From NCBI GenBank assembly GCA_014323925.1, contig JACONC010000011.1:1-49060 (forward strand): a stretch of 49,060 bases of DNA, given 5' to 3'. The stretch's first letter is position 1. Every line of letters starts with the position of its first letter. This document shows, one piece after another, positions 44,305 to 49,060 of the stretch. The translations under genes were made by a program, and so were the position numbers. This DNA is from Chromatiales bacterium (GTDB taxonomy: Bacteria > Pseudomonadota > Gammaproteobacteria > Poriferisulfidales > Oxydemutatoraceae). The notes beneath the pieces are model-generated. The model did no database searches and was not told the origin of the DNA. It worked only from the letters and a program-made list of their open reading frames with translations.

Positions 44305-46065
44305 GTGACCGATATTAATGTAGACAGAAAGGCTTTCTATCGCTTGCTGAGCTATAGCTGGCAGCGCACCCGTTACTTTGCGATTGCGATTGTAGGCATG
44401 CTGATTTATGCAGCCAGCGACACCGGCTTTGCTATGTTGATGAAACCTTTAATAGACGAGAGTTTTTACGAGCAACAGGAATATGTGTTAATAAATTGGC
44501 TACCTTTGCTGATTATATTGGTGCTGTTCGCACGCGGTATAGGTAGTTTCATGGGAAGCTACTATATCGATTATGTTGGCAACCATGTGGTCAAACAACT
44601 GCGCTCTGAGGCTTTTGCGCACATATTGCGCCTACCTATTTCCTATTATGATAAGAGTGACCAAGGTAAAGTGACTGCCAAGATAATCTATAATATTGCT
44701 ATCACTGCGAACGCATCGTCTCGTGCGGTAACGATTCTAGTTAGAGATTCGCTGACCGCGTTAGGTCTCTTGGCGTGGCTTTTTTATATTAGTTGGATTT
44801 TAACATTGATTATGCTGGTGTTGGTACCACTGATTGTTTATATCGTGCACTATATCAATAAGCGATTTCGCTTGTTGCATCATCGTCATCAAGAACTGAT
44901 GGGTAACTTAACCGCTAAAGTGCAACAAGCAGTTAGGAGTAGTAGCACGATTAAGATTTTCGACGGTTACGATTACGAAACCAAGCATTTTGAAGCTGAT
45001 AACGAACGAGTGCGCCGTTATTTAATGCGTGCATCGGCGGTTAAATCAATCAGCACACCAGTGATAATGATGATTTTGGGATTGAGTTTGGCAGCCATTG
45101 TTTATCTGATGAATACTGAACAACTAATTCCTAAAGTGTCGCCTGGGACTTTCGTCTCTTTTGTCGTCGCGATGATATTATTGTTTAGACCAGTACGCAG
45201 TCTGGTGCAAGTCAATGTAATTCTGCAGAAAGGTATGGTTGCCGCACACAGCATATTCGATTTTTTAGATATAAAACCGGAAGTAGATAAAGTCGACAAT
45301 ACCAAGCGTCGTTGGCAAGGCGGCATAAGATATGTGGGAGTATCTTTTCGTTATGACGACACCAGCGAGGATGCCGAACCTGCTTTATCAGATATTAACC
45401 TAGATATTAAACCCCTGGACACAGTTGCATTAGTAGGTGCATCAGGTGCCGGCAAATCTACTTTAGTGAGCTTATTACCGCGGTTTTACGAGTGTCGCAC
45501 AGGGCGCATAGAGATTGACGGTTATGATATTAAAGATCTGCCACTATCTGAGTTGCGAGCGCAAATTGCTTATGCTGGACAGGATATCGTTTTGTTTAAT
45601 GATAGTATAGCCAATAACATTGCCTATGGCATGCAAGCCTCGCAATCACAAATAGAAGAAGCAGCACGCAAAGCACACGCCTTCGAGTTTATAAACAAAC
45701 TACCACACGGGTTTGAGACTGTGATCGGCGATAGTGGCAGTCGTTTATCGGGTGGTGAGCGACAGCGCATAGCCATCGCCCGAGCACTGTTGAAACAGAC
45801 GCCGATCATTATTTTTGACGAAGCAACCTCAGCACTCGATATGACATCCGAGCGCATGATACAACTGGCATTGGAGGAGATTTCTGATCAATGGACGATG
45901 CTGTTAATTGCCCATCGTTTCTCTACGATTAGATTAGCGAACCGCATCGTGGTTTTAGAAAAAGGCCGTATCGTCGAGCACGGCACGCACGATCAATTGC
46001 TCGCCGAACAAGGGTCTTATTACCAGCTGTACAGAGCTGGACAGGGTCGGAGCATGGTGGTTTGA
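44305..46065 (+). CDS. msbA: Lipid A export ATP-binding/permease MsbA
   Basis: 586 residues, a half-size ABC exporter with six predicted transmembrane helices in the first 310 residues and a C-terminal ATPase: Walker A VGASGAGKSTLVSLL, signature RLSGGERQRIAIARALL, Walker B IIIFDEATSALD, switch His in LIAHRFST. It flips lipid A-core across the inner membrane. Starts at a GTG 6 bases after recX. The stop overlaps lpxK by 4 bases. Length matches E. coli MsbA (582), and the lpxK neighbour supports the identity over other exporters. Confidence 0.94.
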   Translation: MTDINVDRKAFYRLLSYSWQRTRYFAIAIVGMLIYAASDTGFAMLMKPLIDESFYEQQEYVLINWLPLLIILVLFARGIGSFMGSYYIDYVGNHVVKQLRSEAFAHILRLPISYYDKSDQGKVTAKIIYNIAITANASSRAVTILVRDSLTALGLLAWLFYISWILTLIMLVLVPLIVYIVHYINKRFRLLHHRHQELMGNLTAKVQQAVRSSSTIKIFDGYDYETKHFEADNERVRRYLMRASAVKSISTPVIMMILGLSLAAIVYLMNTEQLIPKVSPGTFVSFVVAMILLFRPVRSLVQVNVILQKGMVAAHSIFDFLDIKPEVDKVDNTKRRWQGGIRYVGVSFRYDDTSEDAEPALSDINLDIKPLDTVALVGASGAGKSTLVSLLPRFYECRTGRIEIDGYDIKDLPLSELRAQIAYAGQDIVLFNDSIANNIAYGMQASQSQIEEAARKAHAFEFINKLPHGFETVIGDSGSRLSGGERQRIAIARALLKQTPIIIFDEATSALDMTSERMIQLALEEISDQWTMLLIAHRFSTIRLANRIVVLEKGRIVEHGTHDQLLAEQGSYYQLYRAGQGRSMVV

Positions 46066-47078
46066 CATACTACAACTGGCTTTGGTATCACGCCTCGCGC
46101 TACTGGGCGTGGCCGTTGTTACCGTTGTCGTTGCTTTATCGTGGCGCGTTGTTCTTAAAAACCTGCGTTGATAGATCCAATACACCGCAACGATTGTCGG
46201 TACCAGTGATAGTTGTCGGCAATCTCAGCGTCGGTGGTACCGGCAAAACCCCTTTGGTCATTTATCTGGTAGAACGATTGCAGGCGCGCGGTATTAAGGT
46301 GGGTGTCGTGAGTCGTGGTTATCGTGGTTCGGCAAGCGGTGATCTGCCGGTAGAAGTTAACGACCATACAACACCGAGAATGGTCGGCGATGAGCCTCAG
46401 TTAATCTATCAAAAGACAAAATGTCCTATCGTGATAAGCAAAAAGCTCGCGCGTGCTGCACAGCTACTGATCGATAAATACGATGTTGAGTTGATAGTGT
46501 CGGACGACGGTTTACAACACCGCGACTTAGCGAGAACGATAGAGATTGCAGTAGTAGATGGTAGCAGAGGTTTCGGTAATCGCTATCTGTTGCCTGCCGG
46601 CCCATTGCGAGAGCCGCTTTCTCGCATCAACCATGTTACTTTTGTCGTTATAAATGGCGCATTGAAATCTCAATCAAGCGATAGGTTCTTAACATCGCAC
46701 GGTCGTTGCTACAGTATGCAGATGCAGGCGACCAAGCTATATACCCCAGTTTATGACAAATACTACCCAGCAGATCATCTGACAGGGCAGTGTGTACATG
46801 CCTGTTGCGCTTTAGCCAACCCTGATAGGTTTTTCGCTACTTTGGAGTCATTGGGTATGTCGTTGGTCAAGCACGCATTCAAAGACCATCATGTGTATAG
46901 TGCCGCAGATTTTAAGTTCAGCCGAAAATTACCTATAGTGATGACTGCCAAAGACGGTGTGAAGTGGATGGAGATCGCCGAACAAGGTCATAAAATGGAT
47001 GCCGATGCGTGGATACTAGAAACACAGTTGCAAGTAGATGAAGGTTTTGAAAAAGAATTATTGACTATGCTAGGCTAG
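46062..47078 (+). CDS. lpxK: Tetraacyldisaccharide 4'-kinase
   Basis: 338 residues. An N-terminal membrane-associated helix (WPLLPLSLLYRGALFL) precedes a P-loop VGNLSVGGTGKTPLVIYLVERL and GVVSRGYRG; EPQLIYQKTKCPIVISKKLARAAQLL, SDDGLQH and AVVDGSRGFGNRYLLPAGPLREP (in parts) are strictly LpxK-like. It phosphorylates the 4' position of the lipid A precursor at the inner face of the membrane. The start is a TTG overlapping the msbA stop, so it is translationally coupled. No other lpx gene is in the window. Confidence 0.93.
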   Translation: MTYYNWLWYHASRYWAWPLLPLSLLYRGALFLKTCVDRSNTPQRLSVPVIVVGNLSVGGTGKTPLVIYLVERLQARGIKVGVVSRGYRGSASGDLPVEVNDHTTPRMVGDEPQLIYQKTKCPIVISKKLARAAQLLIDKYDVELIVSDDGLQHRDLARTIEIAVVDGSRGFGNRYLLPAGPLREPLSRINHVTFVVINGALKSQSSDRFLTSHGRCYSMQMQATKLYTPVYDKYYPADHLTGQCVHACCALANPDRFFATLESLGMSLVKHAFKDHHVYSAADFKFSRKLPIVMTAKDGVKWMEIAEQGHKMDADAWILETQLQVDEGFEKELLTMLG

Positions 47079-47088
47079 AATTGGGGCG

Positions 47089-47140
47089 GTAATCTAAATT
47101 GTGTCAGTTTAAGTTAAGATAAACTAGGTGGGGACATCTA
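47089..47140. repeat. Dispersed intergenic element, copy 2
   Basis: TTAAGATAAACTAG then GTGGGGACATCTA (47114-47140) matches copy 1 at 17914-17940 at 25 of 27 bases; the left part GTAATCTAAA with GTGTCAGTTTAA from 47089 also matches. It lies directly upstream of the ribosome site of the first SUMF1 gene, so it may contain that gene's promoter or be an old element end. Confidence 0.5.
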
Positions 47141-47159
47141 CATTAACGAAGGAGAACAT

Positions 47160-48041
47160 ATGAAAGATATAGAGAAAGACAAAATGGATTACTGTAGACA
47201 AAACAACGCGACCCAATCCAGCAGGTCAGCCGGCAAATTGCGTATAAGTCTCCTGATGCTATTGCTATTGTTTTCGTGCCTAGCATCTGCCGAGTCGCGC
47301 TACCAAGCGGGCGATACTTTCCAAGATTGTAGCGTCTGTCCTGAGATGGTGGTTGTGCCGGCAGGTAGCTTTATGATGGGTTCTCCAGCAGGTGAGGCTG
47401 GAAGAGAGAAGGACGAAGGGCCTCGGCATCAGGTCACGATTGCTAAACCTTTTGCGGTTGGTAAATACGAGGTGACTGTCAGGGAGTACACAGCATTTAT
47501 TGATGAAACGGGAGGGCTTGACGATAGTGACAGCTGGCGTGATCCGTTCTTTAAACAGAGCGACACACATCCTGTTGTAAAAGTATCGTGGCATGATGCT
47601 ACCGGTTTTGCTTTCTGGTTATCTATGAAAACTGGTCATCAGTATCGTTTATTAAGCGAAGCGGAATGGGAATATGCGGCAAGAGCAGGGACGACAACAG
47701 CCTACTCTTCTGGACCAGTGATTTTTAAGAATATGGCGAACTTTGATAATAACAACGGCGGCACTGTTGCGGTGGGCAGTTATCCTGCCAATGCATTTGG
47801 TCTGCACGATGTCCACGGCAATGTATGGGAATGGGTAGAGGATTGTTGGCATCGTGACTATAACGGTGCACCGACGGATGGGAGTGCTTGGCTAAATAAT
47901 TGCGAGAATGAAAATTGGCGCGTGTTGCGTGGCGGTTCCTGGGACAACAATCCAAGGGATCTGCGCTCCGCTGATCGCGCCTGGTTCGTTGATTGGCTCC
48001 GTAGCTTCAGCCGCGGCTTCCGAGTTGCTCGGACGCTTTAA
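47160..48041 (+). CDS. Exported SUMF1/C-type-lectin-fold protein, probable DGR target 1
   Basis: 293 residues, with AAGGAG 7 bases before the ATG. A hydrophilic N terminus leads to a basic-hydrophobic signal (KLRISLLMLLLLFSCLASAES); it could be cut by signal peptidase I after ASA or lipidated at the Cys. The mature protein is an FGE-sulfatase/SUMF1 domain: CPEMVVVPAGSFMMGSP, GKYEVTVREYTAF, LLSEAEWEYAARAG, GLHDVHGNVWEWVEDCW, ending RGGSW ... GFRVARTL. The catalytic Cys of true formylglycine-generating enzymes (GFRCA) is Val here, so it is not an FGE; the fold is more likely a binding scaffold. Its C-terminal block is hypervariable against its tandem neighbour in the manner of DGR targets such as Treponema TvpA. 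Confidence 0.85.
   Translation: MKDIEKDKMDYCRQNNATQSSRSAGKLRISLLMLLLLFSCLASAESRYQAGDTFQDCSVCPEMVVVPAGSFMMGSPAGEAGREKDEGPRHQVTIAKPFAVGKYEVTVREYTAFIDETGGLDDSDSWRDPFFKQSDTHPVVKVSWHDATGFAFWLSMKTGHQYRLLSEAEWEYAARAGTTTAYSSGPVIFKNMANFDNNNGGTVAVGSYPANAFGLHDVHGNVWEWVEDCWHRDYNGAPTDGSAWLNNCENENWRVLRGGSWDNNPRDLRSADRAWFVDWLRSFSRGFRVARTL
47919..48041 (+). other. Putative DGR variable region 1
   Basis: The last 41 codons including the stop. Variable core 47943-48014, between the GGSW codons and GFRVAR. Against the second copy, 15 of the 24 core codons differ with amino-acid change, while P-R, L-R-S-A-D-R and one further R stay fixed. Of the 15 changed codons in this copy, 13 end in C or T, consistent with an AAY template mutated at adenines. 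Template and reverse transcriptase are not in view. Confidence 0.75.
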
Positions 48042-48058
48042 TTATAGAAAAAGACAAA

Positions 48059-48934
48059 ATGGATTACTGTAGACAAAACAACGCAACCCAATCCAGTAGG
48101 TCAGCCGGCAAGTTGCGTATAGGTCTCCTGATGCTATTGCTATTGCTTTCATGCCTAACATCTGCCGAGTTGCGCTACCAAGCGGGCGATACTTTCAGAG
48201 ATTGTAGCGTCTGTCCTGAGATGGTAGTTGTGCCAGCAGGTAGCTTTATGATGGGTTCTCCAGAAAGTGAGGCTGGAAGATATAATCCCGAAGGGCCTCG
48301 GCATAAGGTCACGATTGCTAAACCTTTTGCGGTTGGTAAATACGAGGTGACTGTCCGGGAATACGCAGCATTTGTTGATGAAACAGGAGGGCTTAGCGAT
48401 AATAAAAATGAATGGCTTAATCCGGGCTTTGAGCAGAGTGACGCACATCCTGTTGTATTAGTATCTTGGGAAGATGCTACAGGTTTTGCTTACTGGTTAT
48501 CTAAGAAAACTGGTCATCAGTATCGTTTATTAAGTGAAGCGGAATGGGAATATGCGGCAAGAGCAGGGACGACAACAGCCTACTCTTCTGGACCAGTGTT
48601 TTTTAAGAATACGGCGAACTTTGGTGGTAACAACGGCGGCACTGTTGCGGTGGGCAGTTATCCTGCCAATGCATTTGGTCTGCACGATGTCCACGGCAAT
48701 GTATGGGAATGGGTCGAGGATTGTTGGCATGGTGACTATAATGGGGCACCGACGAATGGTAGTGCTTGGCTAAATAATTGCGATTATGTAGATGCTTTAA
48801 ATGGTCATGGTCGCGTGTTGCGTGGCGGCTCCTGGTTCAGCGGCCCGAGGGGCCTACGCTCCGCTGACCGCTTCAGGCTCGATGCGACGAGCCGTGGTAG
48901 CGGCGTCGGGTTCCGTGTTGCCCGGACGCTTTAA
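48059..48934 (+). CDS. Exported SUMF1/C-type-lectin-fold protein, probable DGR target 2
   Basis: 291 residues; starts at MDYCRQNN, corresponding to residue 9 of the first copy, 17 bases after that gene's stop and without a strong ribosome site, so it is probably translated by coupling. Signal KLRIGLLMLLLLLSCLTSAE has the lipobox-like LLSC, more convincing than the LFSC of copy 1, suggesting a surface lipoprotein like TvpA and Legionella LdtA. The SUMF1 blocks are as in copy 1. Before RVLRGGSW it has a five-residue longer loop with DYVDALNGHG where copy 1 has ENENW. The C-terminal core differs from copy 1 at 15 of 24 codons. GFRVART again lacks the FGE catalytic Cys. Confidence 0.85.
   Translation: MDYCRQNNATQSSRSAGKLRIGLLMLLLLLSCLTSAELRYQAGDTFRDCSVCPEMVVVPAGSFMMGSPESEAGRYNPEGPRHKVTIAKPFAVGKYEVTVREYAAFVDETGGLSDNKNEWLNPGFEQSDAHPVVLVSWEDATGFAYWLSKKTGHQYRLLSEAEWEYAARAGTTTAYSSGPVFFKNTANFGGNNGGTVAVGSYPANAFGLHDVHGNVWEWVEDCWHGDYNGAPTNGSAWLNNCDYVDALNGHGRVLRGGSWFSGPRGLRSADRFRLDATSRGSGVGFRVARTL
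48812..48934 (+). other. Putative DGR variable region 2
   Basis: Same layout as variable region 1, core 48836-48907. The 15 changed codons here are 12 times C/T-ended; the exceptions (AGG, GCG, ACG) face TGG, GAT and TGG in copy 1, each pair explicable by template codons with adenines. The 3' end (GGGTTCCGTGTTGCCCGGAC) is the GC-rich invariant part expected to serve as the initiation-of-mutagenic-homology segment. Confidence 0.75.
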
Positions 48935-49060
48935 TTCTTGAATCTATTGGAGGTAAGAAACAGGTAAATTTTGTACATGGGTACAACATTGTTATTATTA
49001 AGTAGCGAAACTATTAGATATAAAAGAATAATTCACCTAAAACAATGAGACTTAGGAATA
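48935..49060. other. Right-edge tail after DGR target 2
   Basis: The tail holds GGAGGT (48949-48954), an inverted repeat (48971-48986) and an ATG at 49045 that runs off the window after five codons (MRLRN). Too little is present to call a gene. No copy of the template repeat lies in these 126 bases. Confidence 0.4.
48971..48986. repeat. Inverted repeat downstream of variable region 2
   Basis: TTGTAC-ATGG-GTACAA is a perfect 6-bp stem with a 4-base loop, 37 bases past the stop codon. DGRs of the Bordetella phage type need a short hairpin with a tetraloop just after the variable region; this one is shorter and farther away, so the link is tentative. Confidence 0.4.

Larger units (their letters stand above)
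47168..48934 (+). repeat. Tandem gene duplication (period 875 bases)
   Basis: Copy 1 runs about 47168-48042 and copy 2 about 48043-48934. The duplicated unit starts within codons 3-4 of gene 1 (TATAGA, then AAGACAAAATGGATTAC), so gene 2 lost the original start and ribosome site and begins at the internal ATG. Long blocks are near identical; differences cluster in the middle (after MGSP, around GGL) and especially in the C-terminal core. Confidence 0.9.

Noticed and set aside
47160-48934. Formylglycine-generating enzymes activating sulfatases
   Set aside because: The SUMF1 fold is clear, but the catalytic Cys of the GFRCA motif is Val in both copies and no sulfatase gene is nearby.
48977-49048. 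23-codon ORF at the right edge overlapping an ATG at 49045
   Set aside because: The GGAGG upstream is 24 bases away, too far for its ATG, and the peptide has no recognisable feature; the ATG at 49045 is cut by the window end.

Overview
The window looks like chromosome from a gammaproteobacterium with moderate to low GC. The evidence is gene order: zipA-ligA, recA-recX, msbA-lpxK, tsaC-hemF-hemB-aroE, mutS and pncC close to recA, and ntrY-ntrX-trkA-trkH. It carries a canonical SMC rather than MukB. Nothing seen fixes genus or lifestyle.

Layout. Bases 92-775 hold an orphan-looking N6-adenine methyltransferase on the minus strand. Bases 980-13758 (minus strand) hold pip-dtd, the potassium-uptake and two-component block (DUF4390 protein, ntrY, ntrX, trkA, trkH, mostly overlapping end to start), an esterase and a fused 5-oxoprolinase. 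Bases 13861-16267 (plus strand) are an AT-rich restriction-modification insert: a small leader ORF, a HEAT-repeat methyltransferase and a probable CfrBI-like endonuclease. argH follows on the minus strand. Bases 17977-26218 (plus strand) hold tsaC, hemF, hemB and aroE, then a patch of degenerate tandem repeats, then rpe-trpEGDC. Bases 26634-28468 hold an AAA ATPase plus PIN-like nuclease pair that looks like a defence or toxin module. It lies between trpC and a tRNA-Arg(CCU)/queF pair. Next come smc-zipA-ligA (plus), yhdP and mutS (minus), then pncC, recA-recX and msbA-lpxK (plus).

The right edge (47160-48934) is the most interesting part. Two tandem genes encode exported SUMF1/C-type-lectin-fold proteins. 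They are nearly identical through most of their length but differ at 15 of 24 codons in one C-terminal block, where invariant residues (GGSW, PR, LRSADR, GFRVAR) are interleaved with replaced ones. 25 of the 30 codons at those 15 sites end in C or T. This is the pattern expected of variable regions written by a diversity-generating retroelement (DGR) from an AAY-rich template. The template repeat and reverse transcriptase are not in the window and would be expected just beyond its right edge.

Functional picture: mostly housekeeping (haem, tryptophan, shikimate, arginine, lipid A export, DNA repair and cell division), interrupted by three likely acquired defence or variation islands: the RM module, the ATPase/PIN pair and the DGR target locus. 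Two intergenic sites about 29 kb apart share a related sequence that may be a relic mobile element.
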